Source of the DNA: Rhodovulum sulfidophilum DSM 1374
Lineage (GTDB): Bacteria > Pseudomonadota > Alphaproteobacteria > Rhodobacterales > Rhodobacteraceae
Direction: 5' to 3'
Assembly (NCBI RefSeq): GCF_001633165.1
Contig: NZ_CP015418.1
Location: 3,472,001 to 3,536,000, forward strand
DNA length: 64,000 nt
Shown: in pieces, positions 9,361-18,103 of the stretch
Numbering within the stretch: the stretch's first letter is position 1
Layout of the letters: each line of letters opens with the position of its first letter
Made by a program: the position numbers and the translations under genes
The notes under the pieces: model-generated
Seen by the model: only the letters and a program-made list of their open reading frames with translations
The model's database searches: none
Told to the model about the DNA's origin: nothing

Positions 9361-11823
9361 CTAGAAGGGAACGTCGTCTGCACTGGCGGCCGCCACCACG
9401 AACCGGGCCACGACCTTCTTCGCCCCGGCCTTGTCGAAGGCGATGTCGAGCTTGTCGCCCTCGATACCGGTCACCGTGCCATAGCCGAATTTCTGGTGGA
9501 ACACCCGCGCGCCAAGCTCGAAGACCGGCACCGCCTCGGCATCGATCACGACACCGCCGCCGCGCGCGCCGCGCGAAGGGGCGGCGGGCGCCCGTCCGGC
9601 ATTGCGGCTCTGCAGCCGCTGCCAGCCCGGCGAATTGTAGACATCGGCGCGCGAGGCCCGTGCCTCGATGCCCGAGACCGCCGCCTGAGGCGCGGCCGCG
9701 CCATAGCCGCCACCGTAAAGCCCGGGCGGCGTCAGCACGTCGACATGGGAAGGCGGCAGCTCGTCGATGAAGCGCGAGGGCAGTTGCGACTGCCATTTCC
9801 CGTAGACCCGGCGATTGGCGGCGAAGGACACGGTGCAAAGCTCTTCGGCCCGGGTCAGCCCGACATAGGCCAGCCGCCGCTCCTCCTCGAGCCCCTTCAG
9901 TCCGGTCTCGTCCATCGCCCGCTGGCTGGGGAACAGCCCGTCCTCCCAGCCCGGCAGGAACACCACCGGAAATTCCAGCCCCTTGGCGGCATGCAGCGTC
10001 ATCACCGAGATCTTGGCCCCGGACGCCTCGCTTTCATTATCCATGATCAGCGCGACATGTTCGAGAAAGCCCTGCAGGTTGTCGAATTCCTCCAGCGCCT
10101 TGACCAGTTCCTTGAGGTTTTCCAGCCGGCCCGGCGCCTCGGGCGTCTTGTCGGCCTGCCACATCGCCGTGTAACCCGAGTCGTCGAGAATGCGCTCGGC
10201 CAGCTCGACATGGGTCGGAGCCCCCCGCCCGGTCTCCAGCGGCACAGCCTCGTCATCGATCAGCGCGGCCTCGTCCGGCACGACCGAGGGGGCCGCGGCC
10301 CGCACATCGTCATGCCAGCGCCAGATCGCCTCGATCAGCTTGCGCAGCTCGGTCGCGCCCTTGCCACCCAGCCCGCCCGCTTCCAGCAGCAGCCGCGCGC
10401 CCTCGACCAAGGGCACGCCCTCGGCCCGCGCCGTGGCCTGGATCTTCTGCTGCGCCTTGTCGCCAAGCCCCCGCTTGGGGGTGTTCACGATCCGCTCGAA
10501 GGCCAGATCGTCGGCGGGGCTGACGGCGAGGCGGAAATAGGCCATCGCATCGCGGACCTCCATCCGCTCGTAGAAGCGCGGCCCGCCGATCACCCGATAG
10601 GGCAGACCGATGGTCAGGAAGCGGTCCTCGAAGGCGCGCATCTGGTGGCTGGCCCGCACGAGAATCGCCATGTCGTCCAGCGAGAAGGGCCGCATCCCGC
10701 GGCTGCCGCCCTGCAACGCCTCGGCCTCCTCGCCGATCCAGCGGGCCTCTTCCTCGCCATCCCAATGGCCGATCAGGCGGACCTGCTCGCCGCCCTCGGC
10801 CTCGGTCCAGAGCGTCTTGCCAAGCCGCCCCTTGTTGGCCGCGATCAGATGGGAGGCCGCGGCGAGGATATGCGGGGTCGAGCGGTAATTCTGTTCCAGC
10901 CGGATCACCGCGGCGCCGGGAAAATCCTTTTCAAAGCGCAGGATGTTGCCGACCTCGGCACCGCGCCAGCCATAGATCGACTGATCGTCGTCACCGACGC
11001 AGCAGATGTTCTTGTGCCCGCCCGCCAGAAGCCGCAGCCACAGATACTGGGCGACATTGGTGTCCTGATATTCGTCGACAAGGATATAGCGGAACCAGCG
11101 CCGGTACTGCTCGAGCAGATCGGGATGGGCCTGGAAGATCGTCACCACATGCAGCAACAGATCGCCGAAATCGGCCGCGTTCAGGGTCTTCAGCCGTTCC
11201 TGATAGGCGGCGTAAAGCTTCACGCCCCGGCCATCGAAACCCGAAGCCTCCGAGGCCGGCACGGCCTCGGGCGTCCAGGCGCGGTTCTTCCAGTGGTCGA
11301 TCAATCCGGCCAGCTGGCGCGCGGGCCAGCGCTTCTCGTCGATATTCGCGCTCGCGATCAGCTGCTTCAGCAGCCGGATCTGGTCATCGGTATCGAGGAT
11401 GGTGAAATTCGACTTGAGCCCGACCAGCTCGGCATGGCGGCGCAACAGCCTGACGCAGATCGCATGGAAGGTGCCGAGCCAGGGCATGCCCTCGACGGTC
11501 TCGCCCATGATCCGGCCGACCCGCTCCTTCATCTCGCGCGCGGCCTTGTTGGTGAAGGTCACCGCCAGGATCTCGTTCGGCCGGGCCGCGCCGGTGAACA
11601 GCAGATGCGCGATCCGCGCCGTCAGCGCCCGGGTCTTGCCGGTGCCCGCCCCCGCCAGCATCAGGACCGGGCCGTCCAGCGTCTCGACCGCCTGGCGCTG
11701 CGACGGGTTCAGCCCGTCGAGATAGGGCGCCGACCGCGCCGCCATGGCACCAACGGAGGCGCGAACGGAAAGAGGCGCCTCTGCGGCGGTTTCGAAAGCA
11801 TCGGAGTCGTCGATCGGGCACAT
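9361..11823 (-). CDS. uvrD: UvrD/PcrA-type superfamily 1 DNA helicase
   Basis: ATP-dependent 3'-5' DNA helicase for excision repair, mismatch repair and clearing of forks. About 820 residues. Motifs: Q-motif LNPSQRQAVE, Walker A LAGAGTGKTRALTARI (about 56-71), AVTFTNKAAREMKERV, VDEYQDTN (motif II), GDDDQSIYGWRGAE (III), LEQNYRSTPHIL (IV), VMTLHAAKGLEFPVVFLPG (V) and EERRLAYVGLTRA (VI). The C-terminal ~60 residues carry the FGYGTVTGIEGDKLDIAFD RNA-polymerase-binding Tudor-like fold typical of UvrD/PcrA. I start at ATG 11823 (MCPIDDSDAF); a longer open frame upstream has no helicase sequence. A LexA box lies 42 bases upstream. Confidence 0.93.
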   Translation of the reverse strand: MCPIDDSDAFETAAEAPLSVRASVGAMAARSAPYLDGLNPSQRQAVETLDGPVLMLAGAGTGKTRALTARIAHLLFTGAARPNEILAVTFTNKAAREMKERVGRIMGETVEGMPWLGTFHAICVRLLRRHAELVGLKSNFTILDTDDQIRLLKQLIASANIDEKRWPARQLAGLIDHWKNRAWTPEAVPASEASGFDGRGVKLYAAYQERLKTLNAADFGDLLLHVVTIFQAHPDLLEQYRRWFRYILVDEYQDTNVAQYLWLRLLAGGHKNICCVGDDDQSIYGWRGAEVGNILRFEKDFPGAAVIRLEQNYRSTPHILAAASHLIAANKGRLGKTLWTEAEGGEQVRLIGHWDGEEEARWIGEEAEALQGGSRGMRPFSLDDMAILVRASHQMRAFEDRFLTIGLPYRVIGGPRFYERMEVRDAMAYFRLAVSPADDLAFERIVNTPKRGLGDKAQQKIQATARAEGVPLVEGARLLLEAGGLGGKGATELRKLIEAIWRWHDDVRAAAPSVVPDEAALIDDEAVPLETGRGAPTHVELAERILDDSGYTAMWQADKTPEAPGRLENLKELVKALEEFDNLQGFLEHVALIMDNESEASGAKISVMTLHAAKGLEFPVVFLPGWEDGLFPSQRAMDETGLKGLEEERRLAYVGLTRAEELCTVSFAANRRVYGKWQSQLPSRFIDELPPSHVDVLTPPGLYGGGYGAAAPQAAVSGIEARASRADVYNSPGWQRLQSRNAGRAPAAPSRGARGGGVVIDAEAVPVFELGARVFHQKFGYGTVTGIEGDKLDIAFDKAGAKKVVARFVVAAASADDVPF

Positions 11824-11864
11824 GGCGACCAATCTAGCGCGCTCCGGCGGTGAGTTAAAGAAGT

Positions 11865-11879
11865 GTTCCCATTCCGTTC
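11865..11879. promoter_or_regulatory. LexA (SOS) box
   Basis: GTTC-CCATTCC-GTTC: the direct repeat GTTC-N7-GTTC that alphaproteobacterial LexA recognises. It lies between the divergent uvrD-like helicase (start 11823) and the lipoprotein gene (start 11963), closer to the helicase. Confidence 0.75.
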
Positions 11880-11896
11880 CTGTTTTCGGGCATTTT

Positions 11897-11933
11897 TTGC
11901 CGTCGCGATTGCAAATTCGCCTATAAGGCGAAT
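11897..11933 (+). promoter_or_regulatory. Promoter with palindrome for the lipoprotein gene
   Basis: TTGCCG (11897-11902), 18 bases, CTATAA (11921-11926). A perfect seven-base palindrome ATTCGCC-TATAA-GGCGAAT (11915-11933) brackets the -10, so a dimeric repressor could sit on it; the factor is unknown. Confidence 0.45.
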
Positions 11934-11962
11934 AGTCGGAACAAACAGGGGCGAAAAAGAGA

Positions 11963-12289
11963 ATGAGTCGATATCGCATCATTCTGTCGGGTCTGGCACT
12001 GGCCGCTCTGGCCGCCTGCGGCACGCCGGAACGGCCGGAAACCGGCGTTCCGAAACTCATCACCCCCGAAATGCTGCCGCAGGCGCCCGAGGCCTCGGCC
12101 CCCGCCTGCAGCGCCGAGATGGCCGCGCGCTTCCACCAGCCCGAAGCGGGCATCTTCCAGGTCGGCACCGGCCCCACCGCCGCGGGGGTCTGGATCGACA
12201 TGAAGATGGCCGGGCGCGACGGCACCTGGCGCTGTCAGACCACCCGCGACGGCCGCGTCGTCACCGTCACCCCGATCCCATCGACCTGA
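11963..12289 (+). CDS. Small putative lipoprotein of unknown function
   Basis: 108 residues. N-terminal signal MSRYRIILSGLALAALAACG with a lipobox (LAAC, lipidated Cys at about 19), so it should be membrane-anchored in the periplasm. The mature part has two more cysteines (APACSAEM and TWRCQTTRDG), which could form a disulfide, and a compact domain ending RDGRVVTVTPIPST. I do not recognise the family. It is divergent from the helicase, with its own promoter. Confidence 0.75.
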   Translation: MSRYRIILSGLALAALAACGTPERPETGVPKLITPEMLPQAPEASAPACSAEMAARFHQPEAGIFQVGTGPTAAGVWIDMKMAGRDGTWRCQTTRDGRVVTVTPIPST

Positions 12290-12702
12290 CCGGACCTGGC
12301 CGCGCCTGCCCGAACGGCCAGGACATCGGCATCGACTGTCAGGTCACTGCCCCCCGCCGCCCATACGCATATGGAACTCGGCCGGTTCCTTGCGGCCATT
12401 GATGTCGATCCTCCTTGCCGGCCGGGTGCACCGCGACCAGCGCCCGAGGCAGCGAGTCGCGGGACGACCGGCGGGCATCGAACCCGGGCTCGACCACATC
12501 GGGCGGCGCCTCGCAATCGAGACGGATATGTCGCACCTCGCCCGGCACCACAGGACCGCGCCGCATCCCGGTCCCGCGCCCCGGGAACGAGGCCACAAAG
12601 GGCCGCGGAAAGCGCGACTTTGCCGGGCATGCGAGACCGCCCGCGCGCCCGCTTCCGGGGTCGGACGACACGTCCCATCATGGCCCGAAGGCCCGTTCAC
12701 CC
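12290..12702. other. Intergenic stretch without a supported gene
   Basis: About 400 bases between the lipoprotein gene and the pyc promoter. Two minus-strand frames here read like pieces of one small protein (a RLDCEAPPDVV section, then, in another frame, INGRKEPAEFHMRMGGGGQ before a stop at 12344). They are not joined and lack a clear start, so I treat the stretch as empty or as a decayed gene. Confidence 0.3.
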
Positions 12703-12730
12703 TTGCTTCGCCGCAGCGCAGCTTTATACC
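12703..12730 (+). promoter_or_regulatory. Candidate promoter of pyc
   Basis: TTGCTT (12703-12708), 16 bases, TATACC (12725-12730), giving a leader of roughly 55 bases before the TTG start. Confidence 0.5.
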
Positions 12731-12789
12731 GACAGAAATCAGCCGCGATCCGATATCGCGGTCCGGAACGACCCCAGGGAGGCCCCAAC

Positions 12790-15700
12790 TTGACCGAATT
12801 CACCAAGGTTCTCGTCGCCAACCGAGGCGAGATCGCCATTCGCGTGATGCGCGCCGCAAACGAGCTGGGCAAGCGCACCGTCGCGGTCTACGCCGAGGAA
12901 GACAAGCTGGGGCTGCACCGGTTCAAGGCCGACGAGGCCTACAAGATCGGCGAGGGGCTGGGGCCGGTCCAGGCCTATCTCTCGATCGAGGAAATCATCC
13001 GCGTCGCCAAGATGTCCGGCGCCGATGCGATCCATCCGGGCTACGGGCTGCTGTCGGAAAACCCCGCCTTCGTCGAGGCCTGCGCCGCCGAGGGCATCGC
13101 CTTCATCGGTCCGAAGGCCGAGACCATGCGCGCGCTCGGCGACAAGGCCAGCGCCCGCAAGGTCGCGATCAAGGCCGGCGTGCCGGTCATTCCCGCGACC
13201 GAGGTGCTGGGCGATGACATGGACGCCATCGCCAAGGAGGCCGAGGACATCGGCTATCCGCTGATGCTCAAGGCCTCCTGGGGCGGCGGCGGGCGCGGCA
13301 TGCGGCCGATCCACGGCCCCGAGGAGCTGGCCGAGAAGGTCCGCGAGGGCCGGCGCGAGGCCGAGGCCGCCTTCGGCAATGGCGAGGGCTATCTGGAAAA
13401 GATGATCACCCGCGCGCGCCATGTCGAGGTGCAGATCCTCGGCGACAAGCACGGCACGATCTACCATCTGTGGGAGCGCGACTGCTCGGTCCAGCGCCGC
13501 AACCAGAAGGTCGTCGAGCGCGCCCCCGCCCCCTACCTGTCGCCCGCCCAGCGCGAGACATTGTGCAATCTCGGCAAGAAGATCGCCGAGGCGGTGAATT
13601 ACGAATGCGCCGGCACCGTCGAGTTCCTGATGGACATGGAGACGGGCAATTTCTACTTCATCGAGGTCAATCCGCGCGTCCAGGTCGAGCATACCGTCAC
13701 CGAAGAGGTGACCGGCATCGACATCGTCCGCGCCCAGATCCTGATCGCCGAGGGCAAGAGCCTGGTCGAGGCGACCGGCGTGGCCAGCCAGTATGACGTA
13801 GATCTGAGCGGCCATGCGCTGCAATGCCGGATCACGACCGAGGACCCGCTGAACAACTTCATCCCCGATTACGGCCGCATCACCGCCTATCGCGGCGCGA
13901 CCGGCATGGGCATCCGGCTGGATGGCGGCACCGCCTATTCCGGCGCGGTCATCACCCGCTATTACGATTCGCTGCTGGAGAAGGTCACCGCCTGGGCTCC
14001 GACCCCCGAGGCCGCCATCGCCCGGATGGACCGGGCGCTGCGCGAATTCCGGATCCGGGGCGTCTCGACCAATATCGCCTTCGTCGAGAACCTGCTGAAG
14101 CACCCGACCTTCCTGAACAACGAATACTCGACCCGCTTCATCGACGAGACGCCCGAGCTGTTCAGCTTCGAGAAACGGCGCGACCGGGCGACCCGCATCC
14201 TGACCTATATCGCCGACATCACCGTCAACGGGCATCCCGAGACGACCGGCCGGGCCAAGCCCCCGGCCGAGGCGCGCGACCCGCGGCCGCCGCTCGCCCG
14301 GCACGAAACCTATGCCCCCGGGACGCGCCAGATCCTGGAACAGTCCGGCCCCGAGGGACTGGCCGAGTGGATGGCCGCGCAGAAGCAGCTTCTGATCACC
14401 GACACCACGATGCGCGACGGGCACCAGTCGCTGCTGGCGACCCGGATGCGCTCGATCGACATGATCCGCGTGGCGCCCGCCTATGCCCATAACCTGCCGC
14501 AGCTTTTCAGCGTCGAATGCTGGGGCGGCGCGACCTTCGACGTGGCCTATCGCTTCCTGCAGGAATGCCCCTGGCAGCGGCTGCGCGACCTGCGCGCAGC
14601 AATGCCGAACGTGATGACGCAGATGCTGCTGAGGGGCGCCAACGGTGTCGGCTACACCATCTATCCCGACAATGTGGTGCAGGGCTTCGTGAAGCAGGCC
14701 GCCGAGACCGGGGTCGATGTCTTCCGTGTCTTCGACAGCCTGAACTGGGTCGAGAACATGCGCGTCGCGATGGATGCGGTGCTCGAGACCGGCAAGGTCT
14801 GCGAGGGCACGATCTGCTACACCGGCGACATCCTCGACCCGGCGCGGGCCAAGTACGACCTGAGCTATTACGTCGCGATGGGCAGGGACCTGAAGGCCGC
14901 GGGCGCGCATGTCCTGGGGCTCAAGGACATGGCCGGGCTCCTGAAGCCCGCCTCGGCCACGGTACTGATCAAGGCGCTGAAGGACGAGGTCGGGCTGCCG
15001 ATCCATTTCCACACCCATGACACCTCGGGCATTGCCGCGGCCACGATCCTTGCCGCGGCCGAGGCGGGCGTCGATGCGGTCGACGCTGCCATGGACGGCT
15101 TTTCGGGCGGCACCTCGCAGCCCTGCCTGGGCTCGATCGTCGAGGCGCTGCGCAACACGCCCCGCGAGACCGGTATCGACATGGGCGCGGTGCGCGAGAT
15201 CTCGGCCTACTGGGAGGCCGTGCGCCAGCAATATGCGGCCTTCGAATCCGGTCTGATGGCGCCGGCCTCCGAGGTCTATCTGCACGAGATGCCCGGCGGT
15301 CAGTTCACAAATCTCAAGGCCCAGGCCCGCAGTCTGGGGCTCGAGGAGCGCTGGCACGAGGTCGCCGAGACCTATGCCGAGGTGAACCAGATGTTCGGCG
15401 ATATCGTGAAGGTGACGCCCTCCTCCAAGGTGGTGGGCGACATGGCGCTGATGATGGTCAGCCAGGGCCTGACCCGTGCCGAGGTCGAGGACCCGTCGAA
15501 GGATGTGGCCTTCCCCGATTCCGTGATCGACATGATGCGCGGCAATCTTGGCCAGCCCCCGGGCGGGTTCCCCGAGGCGATCCGGAACAAGATCCTGAAA
15601 GGCGAAAAGCCCTTCCTCGACCGGCCCGGCAAGCATGTGCCCGCGGCCGATATCGACAGGATCCGCGGCGAGCTCGAGGCCCAGTTCGAGGACCTGACCT

Positions 15701-16233
15701 TCGATAACGAGGACCTGAACGGATATCTCATGTATCCCAAGGTCTTCACCGATTATGCCACGCGGCACCTGCAATACGGGCCGGTGCGCACCCTGCCCAC
15801 CCGCACCTTCTTCTACGGGATGGAGCCCGGCGAGGAGATCGAGGCCGAGATCGATCCCGGCAAGACGCTCGAGATCCGGCTGCAGGCGGTGGGCGAGACC
15901 GCCGAGGATGGCGAGGCGCGGGTCTTCTTCGAGCTGAACGGCCAGCCCCGGGTGATCCGGGTGCCGAACCGCAAGGCCAAGGCCAGCGTCGCCCGCCGCC
16001 CGAAGGTCGAGCTTGGCAACCCGGCCCATGTCGGCGCGCCGATGCCGGGGGCTGTGGCCACCGTCGCCGTGGCGGCCGGTCAGGAGGTCAAGGAGGGCGA
16101 TCTGCTGCTGACCATCGAGGCAATGAAGATGGAAACCGGCCTTCACGCCGAACGCGACGGCATGATCAAGGCCGTCCATGTCGCCCCGGGCCAACAGATC
16201 GATGCCAAGGATTTGCTGATCGAATTCGAATGA
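12790..16233 (+). CDS. pyc: Pyruvate carboxylase
   Basis: Biotin-dependent anaplerotic enzyme: pyruvate + bicarbonate + ATP to oxaloacetate. 1147 residues, full length for the single-chain form. Biotin carboxylase domain first (VLVANRGEIAIRVMRAANEL; ATP-grasp KASWGGGGRGMR; FIEVNPRVQVEHTVTEE), then the carboxyltransferase domain (DTTMRDGHQSLLATRMR with the metal-site Asp; HTHDTSGIAAAT), then a C-terminal biotinyl domain with EAMKMET about 35 residues from the end. The start is a TTG: AGGGAGG sits seven bases upstream and the protein then begins TEFTKVLVANRG exactly where the family does. Its stop overlaps the next gene by four bases. Confidence 0.96.
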   Translation: MTEFTKVLVANRGEIAIRVMRAANELGKRTVAVYAEEDKLGLHRFKADEAYKIGEGLGPVQAYLSIEEIIRVAKMSGADAIHPGYGLLSENPAFVEACAAEGIAFIGPKAETMRALGDKASARKVAIKAGVPVIPATEVLGDDMDAIAKEAEDIGYPLMLKASWGGGGRGMRPIHGPEELAEKVREGRREAEAAFGNGEGYLEKMITRARHVEVQILGDKHGTIYHLWERDCSVQRRNQKVVERAPAPYLSPAQRETLCNLGKKIAEAVNYECAGTVEFLMDMETGNFYFIEVNPRVQVEHTVTEEVTGIDIVRAQILIAEGKSLVEATGVASQYDVDLSGHALQCRITTEDPLNNFIPDYGRITAYRGATGMGIRLDGGTAYSGAVITRYYDSLLEKVTAWAPTPEAAIARMDRALREFRIRGVSTNIAFVENLLKHPTFLNNEYSTRFIDETPELFSFEKRRDRATRILTYIADITVNGHPETTGRAKPPAEARDPRPPLARHETYAPGTRQILEQSGPEGLAEWMAAQKQLLITDTTMRDGHQSLLATRMRSIDMIRVAPAYAHNLPQLFSVECWGGATFDVAYRFLQECPWQRLRDLRAAMPNVMTQMLLRGANGVGYTIYPDNVVQGFVKQAAETGVDVFRVFDSLNWVENMRVAMDAVLETGKVCEGTICYTGDILDPARAKYDLSYYVAMGRDLKAAGAHVLGLKDMAGLLKPASATVLIKALKDEVGLPIHFHTHDTSGIAAATILAAAEAGVDAVDAAMDGFSGGTSQPCLGSIVEALRNTPRETGIDMGAVREISAYWEAVRQQYAAFESGLMAPASEVYLHEMPGGQFTNLKAQARSLGLEERWHEVAETYAEVNQMFGDIVKVTPSSKVVGDMALMMVSQGLTRAEVEDPSKDVAFPDSVIDMMRGNLGQPPGGFPEAIRNKILKGEKPFLDRPGKHVPAADIDRIRGELEAQFEDLTFDNEDLNGYLMYPKVFTDYATRHLQYGPVRTLPTRTFFYGMEPGEEIEAEIDPGKTLEIRLQAVGETAEDGEARVFFELNGQPRVIRVPNRKAKASVARRPKVELGNPAHVGAPMPGAVATVAVAAGQEVKEGDLLLTIEAMKMETGLHAERDGMIKAVHVAPGQQIDAKDLLIEFE

Positions 16234-17114
16234 CAAAGACGAAGAACCAGCCGCGTCTCGCAAGCTGGCGGGACGCGGAAACCGACAGCGACAAGACCGA
16301 TATCATCCCCGTCGCGCTGATCTCGCTCGACGACGCGACCGAGCGCCGCGCCAATCTCAGGCAGGCGGGTTTTCCCGCAGACTGGGTCGAGGGCTGCTGG
16401 CCCGCATCGGATCTGCGCAATGCCGATGAGGCGCGCCTGGCTGAAATCGCGGATATGGAGCACTTTGTTCGGTCCATCGGGCGCAGGCCCCTTCCCGGCG
16501 AAGTCGGATGCGCGCTGTCCCACAGGCGCGTCATGGAATGGCTCGCCAACTCAGACCATCCCCTCGTCCTGATCTTCGAGGATGACGCCCGCCCCGCCGA
16601 CCCGCGGGCATTTGACGTGCTCCCGGAGATCCTCATGCCCGTTTTCGAACAGGGCCGACAGGGCGCCTCCTTCATCCTGCATCTCGGCGTCAAGCGGCGG
16701 CAACGCCCCAAGACCGTCAACCGCGTTCTGGCCGGATGCGGCGTGGGCTTCTGGCACCGCTGGATCGTGCGCGACGCCGGGAAAGATCACAATATATGGC
16801 GCGCCCATGCCTATGTGATCTCGCGGGAAGCCGCGCGGCGCACTGTTGCGGCCGAGACCCCGATCCGGACTGTCGCCGACGAGTTCGCCCGGCGCGGACA
16901 AGAAGGCCTGCATGACCACTTCCTGTATTCGGAGCCCGGTCTTTTCCTGCCGGCCCCAGAGGCAGGAAGCATGATCAACCCCAACGGAGAAGTCCGGAGG
17001 ACGAACCGCAAGAAACGCAAGTCTTGGAAGAAGCCGGAGAAGCCGAACGCCATGGGCAAGCTCAAGATCATGGACCGCCTCCGGCGCCTCTCTTCGAAGA
17101 CCTTCCACCTCTAG
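16230..17114 (+). CDS. Glycosyltransferase family 25 (LPS-type) protein
   Basis: 294 residues. N-terminal ALISLDDATERRANL, the GEVGCALSHRRVMEWL motif and LVLIFEDDARP match the GT25/LPS galactosyltransferase family, with EDD as the metal/nucleotide-sugar site. Expected to act on lipooligosaccharide or another surface glycan in the cytoplasm. The C terminus is very basic (NRKKRKSWKKPEKPN), perhaps for membrane association. It overlaps the pyc stop (ATGA), so it is translationally coupled to a central-metabolism gene, an unexpected pairing. The sugar donor and acceptor cannot be read from sequence. Confidence 0.85.
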   Translation: MTKTKNQPRLASWRDAETDSDKTDIIPVALISLDDATERRANLRQAGFPADWVEGCWPASDLRNADEARLAEIADMEHFVRSIGRRPLPGEVGCALSHRRVMEWLANSDHPLVLIFEDDARPADPRAFDVLPEILMPVFEQGRQGASFILHLGVKRRQRPKTVNRVLAGCGVGFWHRWIVRDAGKDHNIWRAHAYVISREAARRTVAAETPIRTVADEFARRGQEGLHDHFLYSEPGLFLPAPEAGSMINPNGEVRRTNRKKRKSWKKPEKPNAMGKLKIMDRLRRLSSKTFHL

Positions 17115-17261
17115 CCCGAACGCGTGGGTCCCGAACGCATGGCCAGAACAGAGCGGCCCTTTCGGGGCGCGAACGGCCCCGCTATCGGCCTGCCCCTCCC
17201 GCGCCTCTGCGGCCTGGCACCCCTTCAGGGCGATTTTTCCGCCCCGGGCCGCTTTTTCCAC

Positions 17262-17288
17262 TTGCAGCCCCCGGCCGGAATTTATACA
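17262..17288 (+). promoter_or_regulatory. Promoter of the first tRNA-Gly
   Basis: TTGCAG (17262-17267), 15 bases, TATACA (17283-17288), then a GC-rich discriminator. The same arrangement recurs before the second copy. Confidence 0.6.
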
Positions 17289-17307
17289 TCCCGCCTACCC
17301 AATGGAT

Positions 17308-17382
17308 GCGGGCGTAGCTCAGGGGTAGAGCATTACCTTGCCAAGGTAAGGGTCGTGAGTTCGAATCTCATCGCCCGCTCCA
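17308..17382 (+). tRNA. tRNA-Gly (GCC)
   Basis: 75-base cloverleaf beginning GCGGGCG and ending CGCCCGC-T-CCA with CCA encoded. The anticodon loop is TTGCCAA, giving anticodon GCC; the T-loop TTCGAAT and D-loop AGCTCAGGGGTAGAGC are intact. Confidence 0.97.
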
Positions 17383-17493
17383 GTTTCTCTCGAAAATCTC
17401 GATGACCGGAACCGACCGCAAGGTCGGATGCGGGCTTTGGGCGGCGATCCGTCCCGTCGACAGCCTCGCCGCAGGCAGCACGCAATTTTCCTC

Positions 17494-17520
17494 TTGCAGC
17501 CCCCCGCCGGAATTTATACA
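17494..17520 (+). promoter_or_regulatory. Promoter of the second tRNA-Gly (duplicated copy)
   Basis: TTGCAG (17494-17499), 15 bases, TATACA (17515-17520). Near-identical to the promoter of the first copy, 232 bases upstream. Confidence 0.6.
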
Positions 17521-17539
17521 CCCCGCCTACCCAATGGAT

Positions 17540-17614
17540 GCGGGCGTAGCTCAGGGGTAGAGCATTACCTTGCCAAGGTAAGGGTCGTGAGTTCGAATCT
17601 CATCGCCCGCTCCA
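17540..17614 (+). tRNA. tRNA-Gly (GCC), second copy
   Basis: Identical in sequence to the first tRNA-Gly, anticodon GCC, encoded CCA. The duplication includes the promoter and the CCCGCCTACCCAATGGAT spacer, so each gene can be transcribed on its own. Confidence 0.97.
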
Positions 17615-18103
17615 GGGTCTCCTTCTCAGAATAGCGATAAGGCTGCCGGTTTCCGGCGCGGTTCCGTAACGGGCGCGGCCTGTCACGTCCCGCATCTCTG
17701 GCGGCAGGCGCCAAGGCGTCTGTACGCAGATACAGACCTTCGCCCGACCGGAGGCAACGGCAACCGGCTTGGCTCGACACGAAGTGCGACACCCCACGCC
17801 TGTGCCCGGACGGAATAGTCCTTCATCCGGGACCAGACGCATGGAAGCTGTCGGCCGCCGCCGGATTTGAAGCGACCGCCCCGACCATGGAGAACCTCCG
17901 GGACGGGCTCACGGCGTCTGTGCAGGCAGCCCTCTCCAGATGCGGTCAGCGCCTGCGCAGGCCTCCACGAGACCATAGGCGTCGCCATCAGCACCCCTGC
18001 CCTATTCGCAACGGCGATCCGGAAGGCGCCGAAGCGTGAGTGCCTCTCGAGGCTTCCCGGGCCGGGCACCAGCCTAAGCCCAGCGCGACGCGCGCTGAGC
18101 GGA
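17615..18103. other. Intergenic stretch, nothing recognised
   Basis: About 490 bases between the second tRNA-Gly and the NnrU-like gene. Open frames are present on the minus strand but show no domain, ribosome site or typical codon bias. Confidence 0.4.

Noticed and set aside
12339..12700. Small minus-strand gene upstream of pyc
   Set aside because: Protein-like pieces fall in two frames with no start or ribosome site; left as an unassigned gap.
12739..16263. A very long minus-strand open frame opposite pyruvate carboxylase
   Set aside because: Shadow of pyc: the plus strand carries unmistakable biotin carboxylase and carboxyltransferase motifs.
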